A stretch of DNA of 64,000 nt, taken from the NCBI GenBank assembly GCA_903893795.1, contig CAITNO010000033.1, forward strand, positions 1-64,000, written 5' to 3'. This DNA comes from Candidatus Hydrogenedentota bacterium (GTDB lineage: Bacteria > Hydrogenedentota > Hydrogenedentia > Hydrogenedentales > CAITNO01). Below the pieces are notes generated by a model. The model made no database searches. It saw only the letters and a list, made by a program, of their open reading frames with translations, and had not been told where the DNA came from. This document shows, one piece after another, positions 1 to 8,829 of this stretch; within the stretch, counting starts at the first letter, position 1, and the number at the start of each line of letters is the position of its first letter. A program made the translations under genes and the position numbers.

Positions 1-59
1 CAAAAAGCAAGGGGTTTTACAAAGACCGTCTAAAATCTAGATAAAGGCCAAACACCAGT

Positions 60-97
60 CCGGGGCGGCCACAAGGCCGCCCCGGTTGTTTGTTTCT
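60..97 (+). terminator. Intrinsic terminator of a gene entering from the left
   Basis: A perfect 11-bp GC-rich inverted repeat (60-70 and 75-85, loop ACAA) is followed at once by TTGTTTGTTTCT. This is a classic rho-independent terminator reading rightward. It implies that a rightward gene ends in the first tens of bases of the window. Short open C-terminal tails exist in more than one frame of bases 1-44, so I cannot say which one is real. Confidence 0.8.
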
Positions 98-127
98 ATG
101 GCCATAAAAGCGGGCCCGTGCCATTCG

Positions 128-191
128 TGGCAGTCCCCCTGCGACGAATGGCCCGTGCATGCGCCTGGATCCCCGTCTGCGCCGGGAGGAC
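128..191. repeat. Decayed copy of dispersed hairpin repeat
   Basis: This stretch aligns with the reverse complement of the repeat at 3298-3382. It shares the CCCCTGCGA, TGGCCCGTGCA and TGGAT...GACGG blocks with a few substitutions and small indels, and only about two thirds of the unit is recognisable. It lies just past the 3' end of the leftward gene that stops at 216. Confidence 0.5.
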
Positions 192-215
192 GGAGAAGGA
201 GGCGTTGTTCGGTTG

Positions 216-3116
216 TCAACCTGCCGTCGTCAGGCACGCCCAGTCCGCATATTCTTCATCCACCGAGGCATAGGGCACATCGAAGAGCACCGGCGCGTCC
301 GGTGCAATGCCTATGTACTGCGCCACCACCGCCGGGTCGGGCAGCGTTTTCACCGGCGCGTTGCAGGTCCACAACTGGCCGGCCGCATCGTAGTCGGGGG
401 CGCTGGCCAGCCAGAGCCCGATTACTTTTCTGGTCTCTTCCGGCAGCGTTTCGGGGCCGCGCTTCTGGTGCGTCAGCAGGGCGATGGACGGCGCGAGACG
501 CAGGTTGGGCGCGTTGGCATTTGCCACATGGGCGGCGTAGTCCTCGATGCTGCCGTGCAGTTTCGTGCTGAAACGGAGATAGACCGTGACGGACCTGCTC
601 TCCGCCCGTTTGCAGATGTCGATGAGTGTGTCCTGGAAGGAGCTTCGCGTTTGCTCGGGGGTAAAGCTGTTTTCGGGCACGCGGTTCGGCGTCAGCAACA
701 GGTCGTGCGCGCCCAATGTTTCCATCTTCGCCAACACCCCGTCCACCACGGCCATGCTTTCGGCGAAACGCTCCGGGTCGTTGTTCACCAGCCGCAGGTC
801 GGGATAGAGGTTGATGCCGGACGCGAGATCGACGTAGACGCGCACACCCTGCCGTTTGAGCCACCGGGACTCGTATTGCAATGCCTCGGCGCTGCGATCG
901 TGCAGATAGCGCCAATCGACGGACACGCTTTCGTAATGCTCAAAGAAGGTCGGACGCGCCAGGATCTCCTCCTTGAGGGTGCGCTTTCCCGCCAGTGGAA
1001 GGATGCGTCCGCGCATATGCGCGGGGGGCGCAACATGGGGAATCTCCTCCACACCTTCCTCGCGCAGTTTGACGCAGAAAATGCGCACATCACCGCCAGC
1101 GATGACCCCGTCTCCGCTCACGCCAATGGCCGCACTCTCCAGCCCTTCGGGAAGATAGCCGACCGCGCCCTTTTCCGACTGGTCCAGGGGAAGTTCCGTG
1201 ACGGATTCAACCAGGCCGCAATGGGAGGCTATGGCATAAGGCTTCGGCTCAAGGCTGTTGTTGCAGATGCCCAGCGTATAAGCACCGGCCTCTTTGCGGC
1301 AGACCACCAGACTCAGCCCGTCGCCCACGCTGAACAGCGCCTGTTCCTTCAGCACCGCATCCAGCACCGCGCGGACATGGTTAAGCAGCGGATAGGGCTT
1401 GGGCAGCGGCGCATCGGTCTTGCTCACAATGGGCACATGGCCAACAGGGTCGGCCCCCACGCCGAAGGCACTGGCCAGCACCACGATCTTTCCCTTTCCG
1501 CTTTCCAGGGAAATCACGACGGGTTTCTCGCCATCGGTCATGAGCATATGTGCCGAGGCGGGGAAGCTGAGTGGGTGAAGGGCGAACGGGGCCGTTTCCT
1601 GAATCGGGCCGAAATCGCCCGCCAGCGCCGCACCGCGCTCCACTCGTGCGGGAACAGGGTTGGTCGTCACACCGCAGAGCCCCTCCTTGAATTTGGCGAC
1701 ATTGCCCGCCGTGATTACCAGCGTTCCACCGCCATTCACATAGGCCGCCAGCTTGTCGCACAGTTCCATTCCGCCCGACAGTTCGCTGGTCACCACGACC
1801 AGCGGATAGCGCGCCAGCAGCCATTCGGGCGCATCGCTTAGCAGACAGTCGGCGCTGTCACCGTAGGGCGTGGGCGACATGAACCCCGACTCGTTGTGAA
1901 AGTAGGACGCATCCTGATAGCCCGGATAGACCATGTCCAGCACGTGGTCGGCCAGGTAGTCGCCGGGACCGTAGGGCAGGCTTCCCCAGACGCGGTAGCT
2001 GTTCGGCGTGTAGAGGTGGCGCGGAAAGGTCCAGCCCGCGTTGAAGTCGAAGAGCAGCGCCACGGGCGTCTGCATGACGCCGGGGCTTCCGTGTTCGCGC
2101 ACCCACCGCTGGGCGCTCTGCTGGATGTGCCCGATGGGGCTCAACTGGTCCTTTTGAAACCAGCCGCTCTCAAAGCCGACGAACACGTTGTTGTAGAGAA
2201 TGTGCGTGTACATGAGCCGCTTGAGCAGGTTAAGGCTGCTGCCCTTGGTGGCGCTGTGATCCGGACCTTCCCCGTCATAGCTCTTGTAGCCCCAGCGGTT
2301 GAACACCGATGCATTGCCGAACCAGGGCACGCCGTACTGTTTTCCCGCGCCGCGGATGAACGCATAATAGACCTGGCTGTTGGGCAGCGCCTGCGCCGCT
2401 TCCGCGCCGATGGCCGTGTAGGTGCCCTCTTTGAGGAAGTAGTGGCCGAAATTGAGCGACACGAGCGTGGAGAGCTTGTGGCCCAGGTCGTCGCCCATGC
2501 GCTCAAAATGGCGCTGGAAGTTTAGGTATTGGTCGAAGCGGTTGGCGGAGATGGGAAAGGCCTGGTCGGCATAGCCGCCGATGTAGCGCCCGTCCTGCTC
2601 GCCCACGTCCATGCCCATCCACCGGTCACCCAGTTTTGCCTCCAGCGTGGCCAGCGCCTCGGCGGGCACGGTGTACTGCATCCAATAGTCGCCCGGCCCC
2701 GAGCCCGGCACATAGCCCCAGATGTCGAAGAGGAACAGGTCGCGCTTCTTGATCTCATCGGCCAGGTCGCCGATGTTTTTGGCAAACACGATGGGATAGG
2801 ACGGCCAGACCACCCGGCCCAGGTCGAAGTCCTTGGTGTACTTGTCGAGTTCCTCGACATAGCCCGTGATCATGTCCTTCTCAACGCCGAATCCGCGCAG
2901 CGTGCAGAACTGCGTCTTGTTGCCGAAGGTCTCCCAGGTGGGCGGCTTGACGGAACGGCGTGCGTCGTCCGGGTGCTCGCGGGGGTTCAGCAGGTGGGTA
3001 TAGACGCGGTGTACAGTTGACGGCGCGCCGTCACTGCGGCCTTGCCCATCGGCGAACGCCGATGATGCAAGGAGGGTAAAGGTGATGAAGAAAACATACC
3101 GGGTTCTTGTGTGCAT
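216..3116 (-). CDS. Secreted glycoside-hydrolase-like protein, large
   Basis: This is a 966-residue protein. The start chosen is the ATG at 3116, preceded by an AAAAGGG ribosome site. A longer open frame upstream would bury the signal peptide (MHTRTRY..., hydrophobic core, cleavage near SSAFA-DG). The N-terminal half (roughly 40-500) is rich in aromatic and acidic residues in a TIM-barrel-like pattern. Around 480-560 a segment (VVTSELSGG, AAYVNGGGTLVIT) resembles the flavodoxin-like trimerisation domain of GH42-type beta-galactosidases. A beta-rich part and a second TIM-like part follow. It lies downstream of, and on the same strand as, another secreted glycan-active protein. Glycan degradation outside the cytoplasm is inferred; I do not recognise an exact family or a catalytic pair. 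Confidence 0.6.
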   Translation of the reverse strand: MHTRTRYVFFITFTLLASSAFADGQGRSDGAPSTVHRVYTHLLNPREHPDDARRSVKPPTWETFGNKTQFCTLRGFGVEKDMITGYVEELDKYTKDFDLGRVVWPSYPIVFAKNIGDLADEIKKRDLFLFDIWGYVPGSGPGDYWMQYTVPAEALATLEAKLGDRWMGMDVGEQDGRYIGGYADQAFPISANRFDQYLNFQRHFERMGDDLGHKLSTLVSLNFGHYFLKEGTYTAIGAEAAQALPNSQVYYAFIRGAGKQYGVPWFGNASVFNRWGYKSYDGEGPDHSATKGSSLNLLKRLMYTHILYNNVFVGFESGWFQKDQLSPIGHIQQSAQRWVREHGSPGVMQTPVALLFDFNAGWTFPRHLYTPNSYRVWGSLPYGPGDYLADHVLDMVYPGYQDASYFHNESGFMSPTPYGDSADCLLSDAPEWLLARYPLVVVTSELSGGMELCDKLAAYVNGGGTLVITAGNVAKFKEGLCGVTTNPVPARVERGAALAGDFGPIQETAPFALHPLSFPASAHMLMTDGEKPVVISLESGKGKIVVLASAFGVGADPVGHVPIVSKTDAPLPKPYPLLNHVRAVLDAVLKEQALFSVGDGLSLVVCRKEAGAYTLGICNNSLEPKPYAIASHCGLVESVTELPLDQSEKGAVGYLPEGLESAAIGVSGDGVIAGGDVRIFCVKLREEGVEEIPHVAPPAHMRGRILPLAGKRTLKEEILARPTFFEHYESVSVDWRYLHDRSAEALQYESRWLKRQGVRVYVDLASGINLYPDLRLVNNDPERFAESMAVVDGVLAKMETLGAHDLLLTPNRVPENSFTPEQTRSSFQDTLIDICKRAESRSVTVYLRFSTKLHGSIEDYAAHVANANAPNLRLAPSIALLTHQKRGPETLPEETRKVIGLWLASAPDYDAAGQLWTCNAPVKTLPDPAVVAQYIGIAPDAPVLFDVPYASVDEEYADWACLTTAG

Positions 3117-3297
3117 CGTAAGACCCTTTTCCATGCTGCGGCATCTCAGAATGGCCGATAATCGAGGCGGTTTCGCATAATGTGGGGCATTCCTGTCTGC
3201 CGATTTGAATTCACTCCAGGGAAGTGGCAGAAAGGAATGTCTGCCCCACACTTTAACACTTGTTTCCTGTTGTCAAAGTCCGGCGCTTGCGCCACTC

Positions 3298-3382
3298 CGT
3301 CATTCCCGCGCAGGGGGAAATCCATCGACTGCACGGGCCACTCGCAGGGGTCTCTGGATCCCCGCCTTCGCGGGGATGACGG
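3298..3382. repeat. Dispersed hairpin repeat (CGTCATTCCCGCG type)
   Basis: The terminal arms are inverted: CGTCATTCCCGCG... at 3298-3324 and its imperfect complement ending ...CGGGGATGACGG at 3355-3382, around a 30-nt centre. A decayed copy lies at 128-191, and a half copy of the same arm at 59101-59130. It sits between two leftward genes and is non-coding. It resembles REP/MITE-like elements spread through many genomes. Confidence 0.7.
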
Positions 3383-3410
3383 AGGAGGTGGTGATTGACG
3401 GATGCACGGC

Positions 3411-5408
3411 TCATGGCAACTGAAACGTTGCCGTATCTCCCTCCGCAACCGCATTCCGCGCCAGTTCCTTTCCTCCCTTGAGCAGCACCACGTCGAGCTT
3501 CTGGCCTGCACGGGTGACGGTCAGGTCGAAGGGCCCGCCAAAGGCGTAGACATCGCGCAGGGCCATGCTGTCCCAGGTCTTAGGCAGATGCGGCCGGCAT
3601 TCGAAGCTGCGCAGGCCCGTGGGGCGCATGCCGAAAAGACCCTCGGTCACGACGCGGCAGTAGAGCGCGCTCTCGGCCGACAGGTGGCGCTGGTTGCCCT
3701 CGGGCCAGGCCTCCACGGGATAGGGCACGTGCTCGCCGAGCAGGCGCCGCTGCGAATAGGCGCGGAAGTAGTCGAGCGCGCGCTCCGTCTCGCCGGCGTA
3801 GAACACGCCGCGAAACGCGTACAGCGTGGCGCGGTCCCAGAAGGTCTCCTTGCCCGATTCGGTGGCCAGGCCGTCGGGCGTCCACAGGCGCGGCGAGAAC
3901 AGCGCCTCGATGGTGCCCGCCTTGCGTTCGAAAATGCCCATGACCAGCGGAATGCAGATCCACGCGCGCAGTGTCGTGTTGCCGTCGTAATAGCGGTAGC
4001 TGTCGAAGCCGACTATGTTGGAGCCGAAGTGTTTGTTGATGGCGCCGTGCAGCGCTTCGGCACGGTCCCGGTAGTCCTTGGCCACACTTTCAGGCTTGCT
4101 CAGGTTTCCGGCCAGCCATGCGGCCGAACTATAGGCATCACAGGCGAGCGTTGCCGTGCAGAGGTTGGCCTTTCCGGCGGGAAAGCGGTTTTCCAACTCG
4201 TCCGCATCGGAGGCGACGACCCCCTCGGCCGTCATCTTGCGCTTGCAGTATTCGAGGCACCAGGTGATGAGCGGCCAGAGCTCCTCCGCCGCGGCCCTGT
4301 CGCCGCGGGCCAGCGCGAAGCGCGATGCGCCATAGGCAATCATGGCGGCGTCGCCGCGGTCGCCCGCGCCCTTCCACACGTCGGTGCCCTCGGCGATGAT
4401 GGAGCTTGGCAGCGGCTCGTAGGCATCATTCATGAAACGGGCGAAATGGCGGTAGGCGTTCAGCGAGGCCTCGTCGCCGCCCTCGTCGCCGAGGAAGGGA
4501 AAGAAGGGCCCGGCATATTCGGCCTGGTCGTTTGCCCAGATGGCGGCGTAGTAGGAACCGCCGCCGGGCCCGTGCATGAGGCCGCCCTTGGTGGCAAAAA
4601 TGCTCTCGGCCGCGCGCAGCTTGGCGAATGAGAAGGAACGACCCAGGTTCGGCTCGGGACATTCGAAGCGCAGCTTGGACCAAAGCCCCGCGACATAGTC
4701 GCGCCGCGCCTGCTCCTCCTGCTGCGGATCCACTGTGAAAGCCGGGTCGGCGCTCCTGCGCGCGCTGAACACGAGGCTGCAGCGGGCGGACTCGCCCGGC
4801 TTGAGCGTGAACTTGCCGCCGTTCAGCAACTGCGCCGTAATCAGATATTCGCCCTCCACGCCCTTCTTCTCCGGCGTGCGCCGTTCAATGTCGTCAAAGC
4901 TGACACTGAGTTTGCGCTTCCCGCCGGACCGGTTGGTGTAGACGAAGTTTTCCAGCACCAGCGGTTGGGTGGTCGAGGGAAAGAGGGTGCGCCGCACCTC
5001 GATGCCGTTGTCGGTGGTGCCCGACACGGTGAGCAGCCCTTCGAGCAGGAAGCGTGACGGCTTGACCGCGCCCGCGTCCCTGCCGTCAATCTTGACCTCC
5101 GGCTGCAAGGAATTGGCGAAGGTATAGCTGAGGCTGGCGTGCGTGTCGTTTGGGATGGTGCGCAGCATGGGCCAGACGAACTGGCGGGCGACCCGGAGCG
5201 CGCCGTCCTTGTCGATGCCGTAGCGCAGGATGAACGACACCCTGCGCCCGCTCATCTCGATGCTGTCCTCATGGGCGGCCGGATTTGCCGGGTCCGTTTC
5301 CCAATAAATGCCCCCGCCTGCATCGAGCGCCCAGCGGGGCGCCGTCTCCGCGAAAGACGCGGCGGCGGGGAGGATAAGCGACAGAAGAACCGTCAAAGAG
5401 GTGCGCAT
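3411..5408 (-). CDS. Secreted six-hairpin glycosidase-like protein
   Basis: The product is 665 residues with start ATG at 5408 and a Sec signal peptide (MRTSLTVLLSLILPAAASFAE). After an N-terminal beta-sandwich region (about 25-270), the rest has the alternating helical pattern of (alpha/alpha)6 six-hairpin glycosidases. Motifs include WANDQAEYAGPFFPFLGDEGG near 310, Y/W-rich helices, and WDRATLYAFRGVFYAG with VPYPVEAWPEGNQRHLSAESALY near 560. This layout is typical of GH63/GH15/GH78-like proteins acting on oligosaccharides, but the exact activity is not clear. The gene reads toward 216-3116 and probably forms a transcription unit with it. It diverges from the prepilin-like gene, and the two promoters are nearly back to back. 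Confidence 0.65.
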   Translation of the reverse strand: MRTSLTVLLSLILPAAASFAETAPRWALDAGGGIYWETDPANPAAHEDSIEMSGRRVSFILRYGIDKDGALRVARQFVWPMLRTIPNDTHASLSYTFANSLQPEVKIDGRDAGAVKPSRFLLEGLLTVSGTTDNGIEVRRTLFPSTTQPLVLENFVYTNRSGGKRKLSVSFDDIERRTPEKKGVEGEYLITAQLLNGGKFTLKPGESARCSLVFSARRSADPAFTVDPQQEEQARRDYVAGLWSKLRFECPEPNLGRSFSFAKLRAAESIFATKGGLMHGPGGGSYYAAIWANDQAEYAGPFFPFLGDEGGDEASLNAYRHFARFMNDAYEPLPSSIIAEGTDVWKGAGDRGDAAMIAYGASRFALARGDRAAAEELWPLITWCLEYCKRKMTAEGVVASDADELENRFPAGKANLCTATLACDAYSSAAWLAGNLSKPESVAKDYRDRAEALHGAINKHFGSNIVGFDSYRYYDGNTTLRAWICIPLVMGIFERKAGTIEALFSPRLWTPDGLATESGKETFWDRATLYAFRGVFYAGETERALDYFRAYSQRRLLGEHVPYPVEAWPEGNQRHLSAESALYCRVVTEGLFGMRPTGLRSFECRPHLPKTWDSMALRDVYAFGGPFDLTVTRAGQKLDVVLLKGGKELARNAVAEGDTATFQLP

Positions 5409-5512
5409 GGCCGTCGATACTCCGTAATGGCATGCCCGGAAAGGACATAGGACCATAGGAGATAGTGCGCATTTCGGTCCGGAGAATGCAAACCGCAGGT
5501 CTGCCATTCGGG

Positions 5513-5541
5513 AATATCGCGCTGTTTTCAGAAAATGACAA
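5513..5541 (-). promoter_or_regulatory. Predicted promoter of the six-hairpin glycosidase gene
   Basis: On the minus strand TTGTCA (5536-5541) is followed after 17 bp by GATATT (5513-5518). The first matches the -35 consensus at 5 of 6 bases and the second matches the -10 at 4 of 6. The predicted transcript starts about 100 nt upstream of the ATG at 5408. Its -35 lies only 3 bp from the -35 of the divergent promoter. Confidence 0.45.
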
Positions 5542-5544
5542 GAA

Positions 5545-5573
5545 TTGACGCTTTTTGACCCGCGTGGTATCAT
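5545..5573 (+). promoter_or_regulatory. Predicted sigma70-type promoter of the prepilin-like gene
   Basis: TTGACG (5545-5550), a 17-bp spacer and TATCAT (5568-5573) form a near-consensus promoter. It lies about 40 nt upstream of the ATG at 5615. A GGAG sequence precedes that start codon. Confidence 0.6.
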
Positions 5574-5614
5574 AAGCATGGCGTGAGTTTGGGGATTTAC
5601 TGGAGATACAGGCC

Positions 5615-6562
5615 ATGAACACTGTCCGAAGAACGGGTTTCACCCTGATAGAACTGCTGACCGTGATTGCCATCATCGCCATTCTGGCGGCCATGGTGTT
5701 CACCGTGGGTCCGGGCATGATTCGCCGGGCCAAGGAGCGGCGGCTGGAAAGCGCGCTGCGGCAGGTGTCCACGGCATTGCTGGCCTACTCCACAGACAAC
5801 AAGCGGGGCACCTATCCGCCCGCCTACGGCTACGTGGGCGACAATCAGGCCCCGGCCCAGGCGACGGCGGATGTGGCCTACTTCAACCTGCGCCCTTACA
5901 TGCTGCTCATCAACCATCACGGCGAGCTTGGCCTCTATGACGAGTTCTCCACGTCGTATGACACCAACGGCGACGGCAGTCTGAGCCTGCTTGAATTCTC
6001 GCCCGCAGGCAAAAAGACCCCGCAGGGAACCTGGGTCTTTGAGACCCTGCCCCGCTACACGGAAAACAACGGCGCCGCCATGGGCGAGGAGCCGCAGCGC
6101 CAGTTGAACGCCAAGCAGCGCCCCTTTATCTACGTGCCGGTCAACAAGCAGCAGGCGAAGCGGACGGCGAAATACTGGATCAACAACAAGGATTTCCTGG
6201 CGACCACCTGGAATGCCGCCTCGGCGGAGCTGCAGGGCATGACCTTCCCGCCGGTCAAGTACGACGCCTTTGTGCTGATCAGCGTGGGCTCGTTTAACAG
6301 CACCTTCGGCCTGGTGGATGATCCCCCCTTCCTGGCCTCCATACCGGCCCGCGACGCCTACCATGTTGCCGCGCTGCGCACCTATTTCCTGGCCACGCGC
6401 GACCTGAACGCCAACGGCAAGCTGGACTTCGACTACAACACCCGGACCAAGGAGGGCGAAGGCGCGCTGACCTACACGGTCAACGGCGCGCCCTGCGACA
6501 ACAACCTGCCCAGCGCCCAGGCCCCGCGCGGCGCGGGTCCCTGGATTTACGTCAGCCAGTAG
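5615..6562 (+). CDS. Type II secretion/type IV prepilin-like protein
   Basis: This 315-residue protein begins with a class III prepilin leader: MNTVRRTG|FTLIELLTVIAIIAIL, with cleavage after the Gly and Phe/Glu5 at the mature N-terminus. This is followed by the usual hydrophobic helix and an AKE..L helix. The C-terminal region is longer than a classic major pseudopilin. It carries a DTNGDGSLSLLEF segment at about 125-137 that fits an EF-hand/dockerin-type calcium loop, and a second DLNANGKLDFDYN stretch near 268-280 of similar form. Leader processing by a prepilin peptidase is expected, but no such gene is in the window. A single prepilin with no secretion genes beside it is common in Planctomycetes-like genomes. 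A GGAG ribosome site and a good promoter precede it, and an intrinsic terminator follows. Confidence 0.85.
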   Translation: MNTVRRTGFTLIELLTVIAIIAILAAMVFTVGPGMIRRAKERRLESALRQVSTALLAYSTDNKRGTYPPAYGYVGDNQAPAQATADVAYFNLRPYMLLINHHGELGLYDEFSTSYDTNGDGSLSLLEFSPAGKKTPQGTWVFETLPRYTENNGAAMGEEPQRQLNAKQRPFIYVPVNKQQAKRTAKYWINNKDFLATTWNAASAELQGMTFPPVKYDAFVLISVGSFNSTFGLVDDPPFLASIPARDAYHVAALRTYFLATRDLNANGKLDFDYNTRTKEGEGALTYTVNGAPCDNNLPSAQAPRGAGPWIYVSQ

Positions 6563-6604
6563 TCCCGAACCGGCACGCCCGCATGGGGACGCCTGAACTT
6601 CATG

Positions 6605-6641
6605 CCCGCCCTTGCGGCCCCGGTGCCGCGGGGCGGGTTTT
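6605..6641 (+). terminator. Intrinsic terminator after the prepilin-like gene
   Basis: A GC-rich stem has its left arm at 6605-6618 (starting CCCGCCC) and its right arm at 6625-6637 (ending GGGGCGGG). The loop is 6 nt and the stem is followed by TTTTCT. The structure ends about 15 nt before the next start codon (6657), so it could also attenuate the acyltransferase gene. Confidence 0.65.
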
Positions 6642-6656
6642 CTCTGGAACGCAACC

Positions 6657-7256
6657 ATGAACAGTTTTGACCGAATGTGGCTCACCTGGAAGCACGCGCG
6701 CAAGTTCGCGCGGCTGGGCGTGCATGCCCGCTTCCCCATTCCGGACCTGCACATCGAGGGCCACGTGGAAATGGGCGACCACTGCCGCCTGCGCAACAAT
6801 GTGACGCTCCGCGCCCACGACGGAGGCCGGATCATCTTCGGCAGCCGTTGCGGGTGCAGTTGGGGCTGCCTGGTGGACGCCCGGTCGGTCATCCGCATCG
6901 GCAACTACACCGCCGTGGCCGAATACACCGTCCTGTGCGACAGCACGGTGTTTCTCATGGGCAATGACGACGCGCCGAAGGCGGCCCGCGTGGAGGCCCG
7001 GCCCATCACCATCAGCGACAACTGCTTCGTCGGAAGCTCCTGCTACATCGGTCCCGGCGTCACGGTGCATGAGGGTGCCATTGTGGCCCACCACAGCATC
7101 GTGCTCGACGACGTGCCCCCGCTCGAAATCTGGGGCGGCACCCCGGCCCGCAAGATTGGCCACCGCACCGAGGGCATATCGGAGGCGCGCATGAAAGAGA
7201 TTCAGGAAATGATCGCGCGCCACGGCCTGGGCACCGACCGGTACCGCGAGGAATGA
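6657..7256 (+). CDS. Hexapeptide-repeat acyltransferase
   Basis: The product is 199 residues; the ATG at 6657 is chosen because a GGAA site precedes it and the protein then begins like its family. From about residue 30 the sequence shows the [LIV]-G-x4 periodicity of a left-handed beta-helix (IEGHVEMGDHCRLRNNVTLRA, SWGCLVDARSVIRIGNYTAVAEYTVL, ISDNCFVGSSCYIGPGVTVHEG). It ends in the P-A-[KR] closing motif GGTPARKIG, as in WbbJ/maltose-O-acetyltransferase-type enzymes. Transfer of an acyl group from acyl-CoA to a sugar or surface glycan is likely. The stop codon overlaps the start of the downstream HAD gene by 4 bases, so the two are translationally coupled. Confidence 0.85.
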   Translation: MNSFDRMWLTWKHARKFARLGVHARFPIPDLHIEGHVEMGDHCRLRNNVTLRAHDGGRIIFGSRCGCSWGCLVDARSVIRIGNYTAVAEYTVLCDSTVFLMGNDDAPKAARVEARPITISDNCFVGSSCYIGPGVTVHEGAIVAHHSIVLDDVPPLEIWGGTPARKIGHRTEGISEARMKEIQEMIARHGLGTDRYREE

Positions 7257-7981
7257 GCATCCGCGCCGTCACCTTCGATTTCTGGGGCACGCTCTTCCGC
7301 GAAGTGCCCGAAGCGGGCGCCCAGCGCATGCGCAGGCGCGCACGCGCCCTGGCCGATGCCACCGGCGCGTCCCTGGCCGACGCGGAGCGCGTGCTGGAGG
7401 AGACGGCCCATGAATTTGCTCGGGTGCACATGGAGGAGCAGCGCACGCTCACGCCGCTGGATGCCGTCCGGCTCGCCACCGACGCGCTGAGTGTTCTGCT
7501 GTCCGGCACGGCAGCCAATGAACTGTCCGCCCTGTTCGCCTGCGTCATTCTCGACCACCCTCCCGTGCCCATCGAAGGCGCGCTGGAGGCCGTGCGCGCC
7601 GCCGCCGCGCGCGGGCCTGTCGGCGTCATTTCCGACACCGGCATCAGCCCCGGTTCCAGCCTGCGCGTGCTGCTGGAGCGCGAAGGATTCCTGCCGCACC
7701 TGAAATGCGCCAGCTTCTCTGACGAGGTGGGCGTGGCCAAGCCGCAGGCACCCATGTTTACCCGCACCGCAAATGCGCTCGGCGTCACGCCCCATGAACT
7801 GTTCCACCTGGGCGACCTCGAATTCAGCGACATTGCGGGCATCCACGCCCAGGGCGGCCGGGCGGGACTTTTTGCGGGGGTGAATGACCGCTACCTGACG
7901 GAAACCAAGGCCGATTACACATTCTTGTCCTGGCAGGAATTCATCGAGAAGATCGATCAACTAATCGACAGGGGAATGTGA
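7253..7981 (+). CDS. HAD-superfamily hydrolase
   Basis: A 242-residue haloacid dehalogenase-like protein. Motif I is TFDFWGTLF: the nucleophilic Asp is present but the usual second Asp (DxD) is Trp. Motif II is VISDTG, motif III is around VAKPQAPMF (Lys), and motif IV is HLGDLEFSDIAG. The loss of the second Asp is seen in some dehalogenase/YjjG-like branches and argues against assuming ordinary phosphatase chemistry. An alpha-helical cap lies between motifs I and II. It overlaps the acyltransferase gene by 4 bases (ATGA) and converges on the glycosyltransferase gene at 8035-8829, with 53 bp between them. Confidence 0.8.
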   Translation: MSIRAVTFDFWGTLFREVPEAGAQRMRRRARALADATGASLADAERVLEETAHEFARVHMEEQRTLTPLDAVRLATDALSVLLSGTAANELSALFACVILDHPPVPIEGALEAVRAAAARGPVGVISDTGISPGSSLRVLLEREGFLPHLKCASFSDEVGVAKPQAPMFTRTANALGVTPHELFHLGDLEFSDIAGIHAQGGRAGLFAGVNDRYLTETKADYTFLSWQEFIEKIDQLIDRGM

Positions 7982-8034
7982 AGAACGGGCGTGCCCGCCC
8001 CCAAGCTTTGTCCTTCGCCCTTCAGCCTTTGAAC

Positions 8035-8829
8035 TTATTCGGGGGGCTTGTTCTCCATCATGATGTCGTCGATGATGAGCACCCGCTCAAACCAGATCAT
8101 GAGCAGCGTGCACAGGTAGCGTCGGCCCATTTCGCGCAGTTTCAGGTTTGACTGGCCCCAGGTGCGGCCGTACCAGCGGATGGGAATCTCGGCGATCTTG
8201 TAGCGGCGGATGATGCAGGACAGGGACATCTCGATGGTGATGTTGAAATGGGCCGCCTGCAGCGGGCTGATGCTTTCGATCACGTGGCGGCGGTAGACCT
8301 TGAATGCGTTGGTGAGGTCGTTGAACCGCGTCATGAACATCATCTGCATCATTTTGTTGACGATGCGGTTGACGTAGAGTTTCACCGGGGGATACTGGGT
8401 GACCTTGCTGCCCGCGCGGAAGCGCGAGCCGAACACGGCGTCGTAGCCCTCCTCAATCTTGCGGTAGCAGGCAACCACGTCCGCCGGGTCGTCGCTGCTG
8501 TCGGCCATCACCACGGCCACCACATCGCCTTTGAAATTGCGCAGGCCGCAGCGCACGGCGCGGCCCAAACCGCCGGGAGGCGTGTTGTGCACCAGGTGAA
8601 TCTCGGGAATGTCGGCGCGCATTCCCTCCGCCACGGCGGCGGTGTCGTCCTTGCTGTTGTCGTTGACCACCAGCAGTTCAAAGGGAATGCCCTCGGCGCG
8701 CAGCGCCTTTGCGAGGTCGCCCAGCGTCGGGGGCAGGTTCTTGGCCTCGTTGTACGCCGGCACGATGACCGAGTACAGCAGCGTGTTCCGCGGCACCGGC
8801 CGCAGCTCAGGCGCGCTTTCCGAGCCCAT
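8035..8829 (-). CDS. Family 2 glycosyltransferase (dolichol-phosphate-mannose-synthase-like)
   Basis: The protein is 264 residues with the GT-A fold signature: [14 protein letters not shown] at the N-terminus, [12 protein letters not shown], the acidic [10 protein letters not shown] metal-binding region, and FGSRFRAGS. There are no clear C-terminal membrane helices. This subfamily moves sugars from nucleotide sugars to polyprenyl phosphate or glycans. The start is one of two adjacent ATGs (8832 or 8829); the second gives better spacing to GCAGGAG. The first 23 bases overlap the end of the upstream epimerase gene on the same strand, so the two are co-transcribed and coupled. Together they suggest synthesis and transfer of an unusual sugar for a surface polymer. 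Confidence 0.85.
   Translation of the reverse strand: MGSESAPELRPVPRNTLLYSVIVPAYNEAKNLPPTLGDLAKALRAEGIPFELLVVNDNSKDDTAAVAEGMRADIPEIHLVHNTPPGGLGRAVRCGLRNFKGDVVAVVMADSSDDPADVVACYRKIEEGYDAVFGSRFRAGSKVTQYPPVKLYVNRIVNKMMQMMFMTRFNDLTNAFKVYRRHVIESISPLQAAHFNITIEMSLSCIIRRYKIAEIPIRWYGRTWGQSNLKLREMGRRYLCTLLMIWFERVLIIDDIMMENKPPE

Noticed and set aside
159-1841. Long open frame (560 codons) on the plus strand
   Set aside because: It is antisense to the large secreted glycosidase-like gene, has no ribosome site or domain, and is a by-product of high GC content. Other long antisense frames (for example 21511-23277, 26304-27986, 47623-49821, 52143-54440, 33802-35112) were rejected for the same reason.
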